A DNA stretch of 64,000 bases from SLNP01 sp964568875 (GCA_964568875.1 CAZMSH010000004.1:96630-160629), one strand, 5' to 3'. Shown: positions 40,158 through 49,449, counted from the first letter of the stretch. Translations and numbers: made by a program. The notes: generated by a model from the letters alone, not told the origin.

Positions 40158-41228
40158 ATGGAAAAGGAATTACGATTAATGAAAGGCAACGAGGCTATCG
40201 CCGAAGCTGCTATCCGTGCCGGCTGTGACGGGTACTTCGGGTATCCGATCACTCCCCAGAGCGAAATTCTCGAATATCTAATGGAGGTGAAGCCCTATGA
40301 GAAGACCGGTATGGTAGTGTTGCAGGCAGAGAGCGAGGTTGCAGCAATCAACATGGTTTACGGTGGTGCCGGCTGCGGCAAGAAGGTTATGACCTCATCT
40401 TCCTCTCCCGGAATAAGCTTAAAGCAGGAGGGCATTACTTATATTGCAGGAGCAGAACTGCCGTGTCTTATAGTAAACGTTGTCAGAGGAGGCCCCGGTC
40501 TGGGTACCATTCAGCCCGCCCAGTCAGATTATTTTCAGGCTGTGAAGGGTGGCGGCCATGGCGACTACCGGCTTATCGTACTGGCGCCGGCGTCAGTGCA
40601 GGAGATGGCTGACTTTGTGGAACTTGGATTTGATCTTGCGTTTAAATACAGGAACCCTGCCATGATACTCTCCGATGGTGCCATAGGACAGATGATGGAG
40701 AAGGTTTACCTTAAGCCCCAGAAGGAACGCTCAACAGAGATATTCCCCTGGGCTACAACCGGAAAACCGGCTTCACGTGAGAGGAATATCATAACCTCTC
40801 TGGAACTCGATTCAAAGAAGCAGGAGATATTTAACCACAAACTGCAGGAGAAATACAGAAAGATTGAGGAGAATGAGGTCAGGTTCGAGGAGTTCCAGAC
40901 TGAAGATGCTGAATACCTGATTGTTGCCTACGGAAGTAGTGCCAGGATATCCCAGAAGGCTATACAGATCGCAAGGGCAGAAGGCATTAAGGTAGGTCTG
41001 TTACGGCCGATAACCCTTTTCCCTTTTCCGAAGAAGAGGCTTAATGAGATTGCAGGGAAGGTTAAGGGGATGCTGTCGGTGGAGATGAGCGCCGGTCAGA
41101 TGGTGGAAGACGTCATGCTGGCAGTATGCGGGAAGGTTCCGGTACAGCACTTTGGCAGAATGGGCGGAATAATACCGACTCCGGAAGAAGTAGTTGAAAA
41201 CCTCAAATCAAAACTAATAGGAGGCTAA
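40158..41228 (+). CDS. vorB: 2-oxoacid:ferredoxin oxidoreductase alpha subunit (VorB type)
   Basis: 356 residues. LMKGNEAIAEAAIRAGCDGYFGYPITPQSE, the SSSSPGISLKQEG loop and GGPGLGTIQPAQSDYFQA are the conserved features of the pyrimidine-binding alpha subunit of VOR/KOR enzymes. The closest remembered family is VorB, 3-methyl-2-oxobutanoate dehydrogenase. With its partners it oxidises branched-chain or related 2-oxoacids to acyl-CoA and CO2 and reduces ferredoxin. The true substrate could also be 2-oxoglutarate. The 82-nt gap before it contains no clear promoter. Confidence 0.9.
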   Translation: MEKELRLMKGNEAIAEAAIRAGCDGYFGYPITPQSEILEYLMEVKPYEKTGMVVLQAESEVAAINMVYGGAGCGKKVMTSSSSPGISLKQEGITYIAGAELPCLIVNVVRGGPGLGTIQPAQSDYFQAVKGGGHGDYRLIVLAPASVQEMADFVELGFDLAFKYRNPAMILSDGAIGQMMEKVYLKPQKERSTEIFPWATTGKPASRERNIITSLELDSKKQEIFNHKLQEKYRKIEENEVRFEEFQTEDAEYLIVAYGSSARISQKAIQIARAEGIKVGLLRPITLFPFPKKRLNEIAGKVKGMLSVEMSAGQMVEDVMLAVCGKVPVQHFGRMGGIIPTPEEVVENLKSKLIGG

Positions 41229-41231
41229 GTC

Positions 41232-42011
41232 ATGTCAGAACAATTTGATCCGAAAACCATAATAAAGGAAGAGAACCTCACCTATAAGAAGACTGAGGTT
41301 ATGACAGATAATACCTTAAGCTATTGTCCGGGTTGCGGCCATGGTACTGCACACCGTATACTGGCGGAGGTAATTGATGAATCGGGTTTGCAGGAGAAAA
41401 CAATAGGTGTTTGTCCTGTCGGATGCTCGGTGCTTATGTACAATTTTCTAAATATTGACATGCAGCAGGCGGCACACGGAAGGGCTCCGGCTCTGGCCAC
41501 AGCCATCAAGAGGTTGCTGCCAGACAATTTTGTCTTCACATATCAGGGTGATGGCGACCTGGCAGCAATTGGCACAGCAGAAACTATTCATGCCTGTAAC
41601 AGGGGAGAAAATATTCTGATAATATTCATTAATAATGGCATTTATGGAATGACGGGAGGACAAATGGCTCCCACTACACTGCCAGGAATGAAATCATCAA
41701 CCTCACCGCATGGCCGTGATGTCAGCATAATGGGTAATCCGTTAAAAATGACAGACCTGGTAGCCAACCTGCCCGGCACATACTACGTTACCCGCCAGAG
41801 TGTACACACCCCGGCAGCCGTAAGAAAGACAAAAAAGGCCATTAAGAAGGCTGTTGAGTATCAGCAGGCAAACAAGGGAACCTGCTTCATTGAGATAGTA
41901 TCAAATTGCCCGTCAGGCTGGAAGATGACACCCACGCAGTCAAACAAGTGGATGGAGGAGCATATGTTCCCGTTCTATCCGCCGGGTGATTTTAAGGTAC
42001 CACAGGAATAA
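41232..42011 (+). CDS. 2-oxoacid:ferredoxin oxidoreductase beta (TPP) subunit
   Basis: 259 residues. CPGCGHG near the start binds a [4Fe-4S] cluster with other Cys (GVCPVGC). The TPP motif is GDGDLAAIGTAETIHACNRGENILIIFINN, reading GDG to NN. It lies 3 nt after the alpha subunit and overlaps the gamma subunit by one base, so the three are translated together. Confidence 0.92.
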   Translation: MSEQFDPKTIIKEENLTYKKTEVMTDNTLSYCPGCGHGTAHRILAEVIDESGLQEKTIGVCPVGCSVLMYNFLNIDMQQAAHGRAPALATAIKRLLPDNFVFTYQGDGDLAAIGTAETIHACNRGENILIIFINNGIYGMTGGQMAPTTLPGMKSSTSPHGRDVSIMGNPLKMTDLVANLPGTYYVTRQSVHTPAAVRKTKKAIKKAVEYQQANKGTCFIEIVSNCPSGWKMTPTQSNKWMEEHMFPFYPPGDFKVPQE

Positions 42012-42580
42012 TGAGTAACAGAAAACAACAGCAAATTATGACAGAAGAGATAATTATAGCAGGATTCGGTGGCCAGGGTGTATTGTCTATGGGAAAGATC
42101 ATGGCCTACTCGGGTGTAATGCAGGATCTTGAGGTAAGCTGGATGCCATCGTACGGTCCCGAAATGAGAGGCGGAACAGCCAATGTTATTGTGATACTTA
42201 GTGATGAGCGCATCAGTTCTCCGATAATAAGGAAGTTTGATACGGCCATTATACTGAATCAACAGTCGCTTGATAAATTCGAAGAGAGCGTGAAACCGGG
42301 CGGAATACTGATATATGATGGTAACGGCATTACACGGCACCCGGTGCGTAAGGATATAACCATTTACAGAGTAGATGCCACAGAAGAGGCTACACGTATG
42401 GAGTTGTCGAAGGTATTCAATATGGTTGTTCTGGGCGGGTATATGAAGGTCAAACCGCTGATAAAGATGGAAAATGTTATTAAAGGGCTGAAGAAATCAT
42501 TACCCGAACGCTACCATAACCTCATCCCGATGAACGAGAAGGCGGTTCACCGCGGCATGGAGATAATAACAGAAATCTGA
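42011..42580 (+). CDS. 2-oxoacid:ferredoxin oxidoreductase gamma subunit
   Basis: 189 residues. EIIIAGFGGQGVLSMGKIMAYSG, PSYGPEMRGGTANV and an ALNxxSL-like LNQQSLDKFE are the KorC/VorC hallmarks. It is the CoA-binding side subunit of the complex. The start at 42011 overlaps the beta stop (TAATG); an ATG at 42038 (MTEEIIIAGF) is an alternative that matches the family N-terminus more closely. The stop codon lies within a short GAAATCT heptamer repeat. Confidence 0.9.
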   Translation: MSNRKQQQIMTEEIIIAGFGGQGVLSMGKIMAYSGVMQDLEVSWMPSYGPEMRGGTANVIVILSDERISSPIIRKFDTAIILNQQSLDKFEESVKPGGILIYDGNGITRHPVRKDITIYRVDATEEATRMELSKVFNMVVLGGYMKVKPLIKMENVIKGLKKSLPERYHNLIPMNEKAVHRGMEIITEI

Positions 42581-42590
42581 AATCTGAAAT

Positions 42591-43190
42591 CTACTGCTTG
42601 CAGTAGAACCCTTCCTTCATAATGAACTCCCACACACCGGGTGGAAGGAAATGCCGTATATCCTTGCGCGAGGCAATCGCTTTTCTGATGAATGTACCCG
42701 ATATCTCAATCAGTGGCGCCTTCACGGAATGAACCCTCGATTCCGAAAGCAGGATGTCAAGCTCTTCGTTCGATGGTTTGATGACACCCTTGCGCGGGTA
42801 AACATACATGTCGCATAAATCAGTCAGTTGCCTGGCGTTCTTCCATTTATGCAGAGTGTAGAGGTTGTCTTCACCCATAATAAGTGAGAATTTACCGGAA
42901 GGATGTTGCTCTTTAAGCCAGGTAACAGTATCGATCGTGTAGCTTGGAACCGGGAGCCTGAATTCTATGTCAGAGGCCATGAAGCGCTCATTGTCACTGC
43001 CTATGGCTATCTCTGTCATCTTCAGACGGTCATAGCCCGAAAGCAGGCTTTCGCGTTTTTTTAACGGATTATGAGGACTTACAATGAACCATATTCTGTC
43101 AAGCGTAGTGAACTCGGCCAGATAGTTCGCAATAGCCATATGACCGATGTGGACCGGATTGAAGGAACCGAAATACAGACCTGTCTTCAT
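42591..43190 (-). CDS. nadD: Nicotinate-nucleotide adenylyltransferase NadD
   Basis: 199 residues. GSFNPVHIGHMAIANYLAE carries the nucleotidyltransferase HxGH motif, WFIVSPHNPLKK is typical of NadD, and ISGTFIRKAI is the second ATP motif. The enzyme makes nicotinic acid adenine dinucleotide for NAD synthesis. It overlaps gmk by one base in a yicC-gmk-nadD operon, a common Bacteroidota order. Confidence 0.93.
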   Translation of the reverse strand: MKTGLYFGSFNPVHIGHMAIANYLAEFTTLDRIWFIVSPHNPLKKRESLLSGYDRLKMTEIAIGSDNERFMASDIEFRLPVPSYTIDTVTWLKEQHPSGKFSLIMGEDNLYTLHKWKNARQLTDLCDMYVYPRKGVIKPSNEELDILLSESRVHSVKAPLIEISGTFIRKAIASRKDIRHFLPPGVWEFIMKEGFYCKQ

Positions 43191-43762
43191 TAAATTGCGC
43201 TATTCAAAAACCTTGCTACCAATTCAATAGCTTCTGCCTTTGCGGTTTCAAGGTCTTCATTGATAATTACTTCATCAAACCTGGGAGCGAAGCCAATCTC
43301 TTCCACTGCCTTGTCAATTCTCATCCTGATCTTCTCTTCGCTGTCTTTGCCTCTGATTCTCAATCTCTTTTCAAGTTCATCAACTGAAGGAGGCATGATG
43401 AATATCGCCAGAGCCCTTTCGCCGTATATTTTCTTCAGGTTGATACCTCCCTGTACATCAACATCGAAAATGATATGCCTTCCTTCATTCCATAATTTGT
43501 CTATCTCGCTCCTGAGTGTTCCGTAAAGGCAACCTGAATAAACCTCTTCCCACTCAACGAAATCCCCTCTCACAACGGCAGCCCTGAATGCAGCCTCTGT
43601 CATGAAATGGTAATCCTGTCCGTCAGTTTCGCCTGCCCTCGGTGGCCTGGTGGTTGCCGACACTGAGAATCCCAGGCTATCTATCCTGCCGGTAATATGA
43701 TTAACTATCGTTGTCTTACCCGCCCCCGACGGAGCTGAGACGATTACCATCTTACCACTCAT
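43190..43762 (-). CDS. gmk: Guanylate kinase
   Basis: 190 residues. P-loop VSAPSGAGKTTIV, GMP-binding SATTRPPRAGETDGQDYHF and FVEWEEVYSGCLYGT, and FDVDVQGG are all present. It converts GMP to GDP. One base separates it from yicC and it overlaps nadD by one base. Confidence 0.95.
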   Translation of the reverse strand: MSGKMVIVSAPSGAGKTTIVNHITGRIDSLGFSVSATTRPPRAGETDGQDYHFMTEAAFRAAVVRGDFVEWEEVYSGCLYGTLRSEIDKLWNEGRHIIFDVDVQGGINLKKIYGERALAIFIMPPSVDELEKRLRIRGKDSEEKIRMRIDKAVEEIGFAPRFDEVIINEDLETAKAEAIELVARFLNSAI

Positions 43763-43763
43763 C

Positions 43764-44642
43764 TTACAAAACGTTTTGAACCTGCTCCCTTATCTTTTCC
43801 AGTTCCTCCTTCATCATCACCACCAGTTTCTGAATAGAAGCGTCATTTGCCTTTGAGCCGATTGTATTTATTTCCCTTCCAATCTCCTGGGCAATGAATG
43901 AGAGTGTTTTGCCATTCGACTCATCAGAAGCAAGCGATTCAACAAAATAATCACAATGCTTTGCAAGCCTTACCTTCTCTTCGTTTATATCGAGTTTCTC
44001 AAGATAATATGTCAGCTCCTGTTCGAGCCTGTTGCTGTCAGCATTTACCGACCCTGCTATTTTGTCGAGCGAACTTACTATTCTTTCCCTTATCCTGACA
44101 ATCCTGCCTGCTTCATATACTTTTACTTCTTCCAGATGCTTTATAATCGATACGACAGAACCCCTCATATCCGTTTCAAGGGCCTTGCCCTCTTCAATCC
44201 TGTACAAATCGAGCTCCCTGATTGCATCATTAACAGTATTGCTTAATGTAAGCCACTCCTCTTCAGTTAATTCGGGTTTCTCGCTCCTTATTGACTCTGG
44301 CAGCCTCATGATAATCTGCATGAGTGTGTTATCATCGGTCGTAATGCCATGATCGGCGGTTATCTCCTTTAGCTGTCTGTACCAGTTTCCTACTGCATTC
44401 CTGTTAATCACCGCCTGTGGTTCCTCGTCAATAACATCAAATGTCACTATCAGGTCTATTTTACCCCGGCCCAGTGACTGGCTGATGATATTTCTGAGTT
44501 CGATCTCCTTCTCCCTGTATATCCAGGGGAGTTTGGTATTAATATCAAGTTGTTTGCTGTTCAGCGACCTGATCTCAACAGTCACTTTCTTCTGGCCGGT
44601 GTCGGTTACTGACTTCCCGTAACCTGTCATAGATCTGATCAT
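43764..44642 (-). CDS. yicC: YicC-family endoribonuclease
   Basis: 292 residues, usual length. MIRSMTGYGKS and VEIRSLNSKQLDIN at the start and LSFIAQEIGREINTIGSKANDA near the end are the family signatures (YicC N-terminal and DUF1732 domains). E. coli YicC and relatives are reported to act as endoribonucleases in small-RNA turnover. First gene of the yicC-gmk-nadD operon. Confidence 0.93.
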   Translation of the reverse strand: MIRSMTGYGKSVTDTGQKKVTVEIRSLNSKQLDINTKLPWIYREKEIELRNIISQSLGRGKIDLIVTFDVIDEEPQAVINRNAVGNWYRQLKEITADHGITTDDNTLMQIIMRLPESIRSEKPELTEEEWLTLSNTVNDAIRELDLYRIEEGKALETDMRGSVVSIIKHLEEVKVYEAGRIVRIRERIVSSLDKIAGSVNADSNRLEQELTYYLEKLDINEEKVRLAKHCDYFVESLASDESNGKTLSFIAQEIGREINTIGSKANDASIQKLVVMMKEELEKIREQVQNVL

Positions 44643-44737
44643 CAGATTTTTATGTTTCGTGAAATAATTATCTGCATAACAGGGTAGTCTGCTATGACAA
44701 AGGAAACCAAATTAACAATTCAAACAAAGCACGAAGG

Positions 44738-46114
44738 CTATAATCTTTCTAGGCTTACGGTAAAATGCCTCATTATCGGAGCCTCACTCACTATGCGGAA
44801 TCCCCTTTTGATCCTGTCTCTTTCATTCCAGATGTTAATGAAGGTTGCAGCAACATAATTCATATGGTTATCGGAATATACCCTTCTGGGAACGGCCAGT
44901 CTGACCATCTCCAGTCTGGGGTATCTGTTGGCACGGGTGACCGGATCGCGGTCAGCAAGCAGGGCGCCAACCTCCACTGTTCTGATTCCGCCTACCGTAT
45001 ATGCTTCAACTGCAAGGGTCTGCGCCGGAAATTCCTCCCTGGGGATATGAGGCAGAAACCTGAGTGCATCTATAAAGATGGCATGGCCGCCAAAAGGTTC
45101 CTGGACGGGTACTCCACCTTCCCTGAGAAGTGAGCCTAAAAGGCTGACCTGCCTTAACCGTGCTTCGAGATATTCAAATTCAGTTCCTTCATAAAGGCCC
45201 TGAGCCAGGGCGTTCATATCTCTTCCGGTCATGCCGCCATAGGTAATATAACCTTCGAACATGATGTTAAAGACAGAAGCTTTCCTGAAGAGTTCTTCGC
45301 TCCTCATGGCAATGAATCCACCCATATTGACAATAGCGTCCTTTTTTGAACTCATAGTCATACCATCGGCACAGGCAAACATCTCACGTACGATATCCCG
45401 TATAGCTTTTTCCCCGTAGCCTTGTTCACGCATTTTGATGAAACAGGCGTTTTCGGCAAACCGTGCCGAGTCAAATATTACCGGTATTCCGTAATTGTCG
45501 GCAACAGATCTGACAGCCTTCATGTTTTCAAGACTTACCGGCTGTCCTCCGGCAGTATTGTTCGTAATCGTTACCAGTATGAATGGTATTCTCTCTTTGC
45601 CATATTCTTCTATGACTTTTACCAGCTTGCCGGTATCAACATTACCCTTAAATGGTAATAATGTATTTGTGTCGTAGGCTTCATCCACGGTGCAGTCTAA
45701 TGCCGTTGCCTTCCTGAATTCAATGTGACCCTTTGTAGTATCGAAATGGGAGTTGCCTGGTATGATATCGCCTTCCTTAATAAGTACCGAGAACAGGACA
45801 TTCTCGGCTGCCCGCCCCTGATGGGTCGGAAGAAAATATTCAAATCCGGTAATGTCTGTAATAGCCTCTTTAAGCTTGAAATATGATGATGCTCCTGCAT
45901 AGCTTTCATCGCCAAGCATCATTTCCGACCATTGCCTGTCACTCATGGCACCCGTACCTGAATCGGTAAGCAGATCTATTGTAACCTGGCCCGATCTCAG
46001 ATTGAAGAGATTGTAACCAGCCTTTCTTATCCATTCTTCCCTTTCCTCCCTTGTGCTGATGCTGACCGGTTCAGTCATTTTAATCTTGTATGGCTCAATA
46101 TATGGTAGTTTCAT
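44738..46114 (-). CDS. tnaA: Tryptophanase (beta-eliminating lyase)
   Basis: 458 residues from the ATG at 46114, which gives the typical MKLPYIEPYKIKMTEPVSIS start; the frame upstream to 46243 is not protein-like. DLLTDSGTGAMSDRQW, PTHQGRAAEN, HFDTTKGHIE, DSARFAENA and SSKKDAIVNMGG with the PLP Lys fit fold-type I lyases. HFDTTKGH and SARFAENA favour tryptophanase over tyrosine phenol-lyase. It splits Trp to indole, pyruvate and ammonia, which adds to the amino-acid-fermenting picture. A long leader with a palindrome precedes it. Confidence 0.9.
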   Translation of the reverse strand: MKLPYIEPYKIKMTEPVSISTREEREEWIRKAGYNLFNLRSGQVTIDLLTDSGTGAMSDRQWSEMMLGDESYAGASSYFKLKEAITDITGFEYFLPTHQGRAAENVLFSVLIKEGDIIPGNSHFDTTKGHIEFRKATALDCTVDEAYDTNTLLPFKGNVDTGKLVKVIEEYGKERIPFILVTITNNTAGGQPVSLENMKAVRSVADNYGIPVIFDSARFAENACFIKMREQGYGEKAIRDIVREMFACADGMTMSSKKDAIVNMGGFIAMRSEELFRKASVFNIMFEGYITYGGMTGRDMNALAQGLYEGTEFEYLEARLRQVSLLGSLLREGGVPVQEPFGGHAIFIDALRFLPHIPREEFPAQTLAVEAYTVGGIRTVEVGALLADRDPVTRANRYPRLEMVRLAVPRRVYSDNHMNYVAATFINIWNERDRIKRGFRIVSEAPIMRHFTVSLERL

Positions 46115-46174
46115 TGATGTGATGTTGTTAAACAGTAAGAATTTGTGTGAATTTTGGTATATTGTTGATCTGAT

Positions 46175-46189
46175 TGCAGTTGAACTGCA
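46175..46189. promoter_or_regulatory. Palindrome in the tnaA leader (TGCAGTT-G-AACTGCA)
   Basis: A perfect 7-bp inverted repeat with a single central base, 61 nt before the tnaA ATG and downstream of the likely -7 box. The compact form looks more like a dimeric protein's operator than an RNA hairpin, since the loop would be only one base. Confidence 0.4.
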
Positions 46190-46293
46190 TTCAGTAAGGA
46201 AAGGAATCCCTCTTCTTGATATTCCGGTATACCTGGCAGACAAGAAAATCCGTTATATCTAATGTACCCATTATGAAAACTCAATATTTTTGT

Positions 46294-46301
46294 CAAAAAT
46301 A
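46294..46301 (-). promoter_or_regulatory. -7 box (TATTTTTG) for tnaA
   Basis: CAAAAATA on the + strand reads TATTTTTG on the - strand. It would give a leader of about 170 nt before the tnaA start. Confidence 0.4.
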
Positions 46302-46346
46302 CAACCTGTTAAGTAAAATAAAAAAATATAGAAAAAAAATAATGAT

Positions 46347-48158
46347 ATGATTATCAGGCACCTGAAACCATTGACCCCTGTTCTTCTGTTCCTATTGCTT
46401 CAATTTCCGGTTTTTTCTCAGATAAAGGAGGTTACTTCCATCAGTCAGATACGTATCGACACTACCTCACTTAAGGGTATAGAACCTGAGTTACTCGATC
46501 AGTATCCTGCAATAAGGTTTGAAAAGGATGAAGCAATAAGATACCTGAATGATTTAATGAATCCTTCATTTTGGAAGAACCCTGACGATCCCTTCAGAAA
46601 GTATATCGATCAGTTGTTGTATCACTCAGGGAACATCCGCGAGCAGGAGGTGAGGAGGTATATGGCAGACTATCCGTATGATTCAATTAAGATACCACGA
46701 AGCGAATTTTATCTGTGGGATACTTTGAGAATCAGGTTTCCGGAAGGTCATACAAGAGATTCTGTTGCATTGAGCATAATGGAGAGAGTTCTGGCAGAGA
46801 GAGACTCAGCCTCGATAAAAGAGCCTATTGACAAGTCGCAGATACTGATTTCGATAGGTAAAAACCTTTTGATAGAGGGCGACACCTTATTGCTGGTGCT
46901 GGTTGATACGCTGAAGGATGTTGGTTCAGGACGAAAGTCATTTCCTTTCCGTGGGTATGATAATCCCATGACCGGCGATTCCATTCAGGCGGCAGTAGGA
47001 GAATTATTGCGGTTTCTTGAATCAAGGGACTCTTCACTGCTGATGCTAACCGGAACAGCCAGTGTGGAAACACCTTTCATGCTAAATACAGAGAGCGACG
47101 AATTTGTGAGATTCTGGTTAAGGAATGAGTATGACGATTCTGTAACTGTATGGGTCGGAAGTCCGGATTATAATACCATAGGCATCTACCTCGAAAACAA
47201 TATTATGTTCAGGCGGCCTGTAAGAGCTGACAATCTGGCTGATGCAAAAATCAATGTCCCGTTGGTCGATAACAGGGCTCTCAAGGAGGTGGAAAAAATA
47301 TACGTGAAACCAAACTATTGGCGATATACCACCGAAATTTCATCTGTATTGAATCAGGCGTTTCTCTCAAACTGGGTTAAAGGAGGTGAAAGCAATGTCT
47401 CTACCAATGTTGATATAACAATGAATATCAATTACCTGAATACTCCAAAGAAGTTTCTGTGGTATAATCAGGCACGTCTCAAGCATGGTTTTGTTGCATC
47501 GAAGGATAAAGGTATAAGACGAAATATGGACCTTATCGAGCTTAATTCTAAACTGAACCATAAGGCATTCGGAAAATTTGATTTCAGCAGTACGGCAATA
47601 TTCAAGACACAGCTCGCAAAAGGATTCTCTTACCCGAAGGATAAAGATCCGGTGCTTGTTTCCCGGATAATGAGCCCTTCGATAGTAACGCTTGGTATAG
47701 GACTTGATTACAAGCCAAACAGGGAGACATCATTTAACATATCACCGCTGTCTTATAAATGGACATATGTGGCCGATACAGTCAATGTTCCAACCTCGAG
47801 ATACAGCATTCCCGAAGGCAGGAAGTCAAGACACGAACCCGGAGCCAGTGTGGTTATCAATCACAAGACAAGGGTTTTTGATAAGGTCTCACTGAATAAT
47901 AAGGTTCAGCTTTTTACCAATTATATTGACAATCCGAAGAATATTGACATAGACTGGGAGCTGATTGCCACAATGAGTCTTAACTGGTTTACCGATGTCA
48001 GACTTAATATGCACCTCATTTATGATGATGATACCAAAACGACGGTCTATGACAAGGATACAGGAGACCCGGTACTCGATTCAGAAGGGAATCCGCTGAA
48101 AACACCCAGGATACAGTTCAAGGAGATAATCGGATTCTCGTTTATATTCAGGTTTTAG
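46347..48158 (+). CDS. DUF3078 outer-membrane protein
   Basis: 603 residues with a signal peptide (HLKPLTPVLLFLLLQFPVFSQ). The last 270 residues (SSVLNQAFLSNWVKGGESNVS, LKHGFVASKDKGIRRNMDLIELNSK, then alternating amphipathic strands ending in FSFIFRF) match the DUF3078 beta-barrel domain found in Bacteroidota. The final Phe is typical of barrel proteins inserted by BamA. The N-terminal 300 residues are unrecognised and probably periplasmic. Function is unknown. Confidence 0.8.
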   Translation: MIIRHLKPLTPVLLFLLLQFPVFSQIKEVTSISQIRIDTTSLKGIEPELLDQYPAIRFEKDEAIRYLNDLMNPSFWKNPDDPFRKYIDQLLYHSGNIREQEVRRYMADYPYDSIKIPRSEFYLWDTLRIRFPEGHTRDSVALSIMERVLAERDSASIKEPIDKSQILISIGKNLLIEGDTLLLVLVDTLKDVGSGRKSFPFRGYDNPMTGDSIQAAVGELLRFLESRDSSLLMLTGTASVETPFMLNTESDEFVRFWLRNEYDDSVTVWVGSPDYNTIGIYLENNIMFRRPVRADNLADAKINVPLVDNRALKEVEKIYVKPNYWRYTTEISSVLNQAFLSNWVKGGESNVSTNVDITMNINYLNTPKKFLWYNQARLKHGFVASKDKGIRRNMDLIELNSKLNHKAFGKFDFSSTAIFKTQLAKGFSYPKDKDPVLVSRIMSPSIVTLGIGLDYKPNRETSFNISPLSYKWTYVADTVNVPTSRYSIPEGRKSRHEPGASVVINHKTRVFDKVSLNNKVQLFTNYIDNPKNIDIDWELIATMSLNWFTDVRLNMHLIYDDDTKTTVYDKDTGDPVLDSEGNPLKTPRIQFKEIIGFSFIFRF

Positions 48159-48251
48159 AACGGTAACTGGTAACCGGTATCCGGTATCCGGCAAACGGTA
48201 TCCGGTATCCGGCAAACGGTATCCGTTCCCCGTTAACCGTCCACCGTTCTA
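48156..48251. repeat. Heptamer array inside a stop-to-stop inverted repeat
   Basis: About 12 units of 7 bp (GGTAACT, GGTAACC, GGTATCC, GGCAAAC, GTTCCCC and so on) fill the space between two convergent genes. The outer ends TAGAACGGT (48156) and ACCGTTCTA (48243) are perfect inverted repeats. They contain the TAG stop codons of both genes. Confidence 0.85.
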
Positions 48252-49370
48252 CAATTCCTTCTGATAGATTCTGAACCGTCTTATTATGCGTCCTCCGAGT
48301 CTTTCATACTCAGCCCTCATCCTGGAATTGGTTTCCAGTACCAGGTGACTGTCAATGGTTTTCATACCCTTTTGCCATGCCGACTTTAGAATTTTTGTTC
48401 CCATCAGCACATCCAGGCCCTGACCCCTGAATTCCTTTGCTATACCTCCAAGCATCATAATCAGGTTATCGGTTTTTTTTGCCGATCTGATAATTCTGAA
48501 GATGCCGAAGGGGAGGAGTCTTCCTCCTGCTTTTCTTATGCCTTCACTGATATCGGGCATCCCGATAGCGAAGCCGACAAGATTGCCCTCAGTACGTACC
48601 ATCTTTATAAACGCAGGGTCGAGCAGCGGCAGATATCTTCTGGCGAGTTCATTCTTCTCGCGGTCGGTAAGTGGTACGAATCCATATATTTCGGTAAATG
48701 TCTTGTTCATTAGTTCAAGTACATCAATAATATATGGTTTTAGTTCCCTGGTGCTTCCAAATTCAAGCACTTCGAACTGCCCGTTGCCCTCAAACCGTTG
48801 TAAGATCTTCTCAAACAGCGGAGGTAATGTTTTTGGTATATCAACCAGATAATCAACCAGATCAGTTTTTTTAATCAATCCAAGTTTCTCGATAATCTCG
48901 GGAATATACCTGTTGTTGGTAGGGGTTGTGATCAGTGAAGGAAACTCAAATCCCTCCACCTGCAGACCTTGCGGATCCTTGTCTGAAAAACCGAGCGGAC
49001 CGACGAGCCTGTTCATGCCTCTCTCTTTTGCCCAGCGTGAGACGGCATCGATCATTTCACCAATGACTTCATGATCGTTGTAAGCCTCTATGAAGCAGAA
49101 CCTTCCGTCTTTTTCATTCTTTATCTCATTGTATCTGTGTGATATTATTCCCATAATGCGGCCCACGGTAATGCCCTCGCGTTCCGCCAGGAACATTACA
49201 GCGTCAGCATATGCGAAAGAGTTGTTCTTTTTTCTGTCGAACAGCGTCCATTCGTCCGACCATACCGGAGGCAGCCATGATTGATCGCCCCTGTGTACAG
49301 CTGCAGGAAGATAAATAAACCTCCTGAGATCGCGCCTCGTCTTTACCTCTCTGATTGAAACCCCTTTCAT
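48249..49370 (-). CDS. GNAT-like acyltransferase family protein
   Basis: 373 residues. FIYLPAAVHRGDQSWLPPVW at the start, a middle RLVGPLGFSDKDPQGLQVEGF segment and a C-terminal GNAT-like acetyl-CoA site (GGIAKEFRGQGLDVLMGTKIL) are seen in a family common in Bacteroidota and Planctomycetes and annotated as N-acetyltransferase or hypothetical. Two GNAT folds in tandem are likely. The acceptor is unknown. It is cytosolic by composition. Confidence 0.65.
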   Translation of the reverse strand: MKGVSIREVKTRRDLRRFIYLPAAVHRGDQSWLPPVWSDEWTLFDRKKNNSFAYADAVMFLAEREGITVGRIMGIISHRYNEIKNEKDGRFCFIEAYNDHEVIGEMIDAVSRWAKERGMNRLVGPLGFSDKDPQGLQVEGFEFPSLITTPTNNRYIPEIIEKLGLIKKTDLVDYLVDIPKTLPPLFEKILQRFEGNGQFEVLEFGSTRELKPYIIDVLELMNKTFTEIYGFVPLTDREKNELARRYLPLLDPAFIKMVRTEGNLVGFAIGMPDISEGIRKAGGRLLPFGIFRIIRSAKKTDNLIMMLGGIAKEFRGQGLDVLMGTKILKSAWQKGMKTIDSHLVLETNSRMRAEYERLGGRIIRRFRIYQKEL

Positions 49371-49449
49371 CCCTGTTTTTGCGCTGAAGGTATGAAAAAA
49401 TGTATGATATGCTAATGCAGGCTGTTTTTTTGTGAGATGGATGCTGCTT

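Noticed and set aside
40158..42580. Indolepyruvate or pyruvate ferredoxin oxidoreductase
   Set aside because: Four small separate subunits with VorB-like alpha sequence differ from the two-subunit IorAB and the single-chain PFOR of Bacteroidota.
44738..46243. Longer tnaA start at 46243
   Set aside because: The extra 43 residues do not resemble the family, whereas the ATG at 46114 gives the typical N-terminus; tyrosine phenol-lyase was also considered and rejected because HFDTTKGH and SARFAENA match tryptophanase better.
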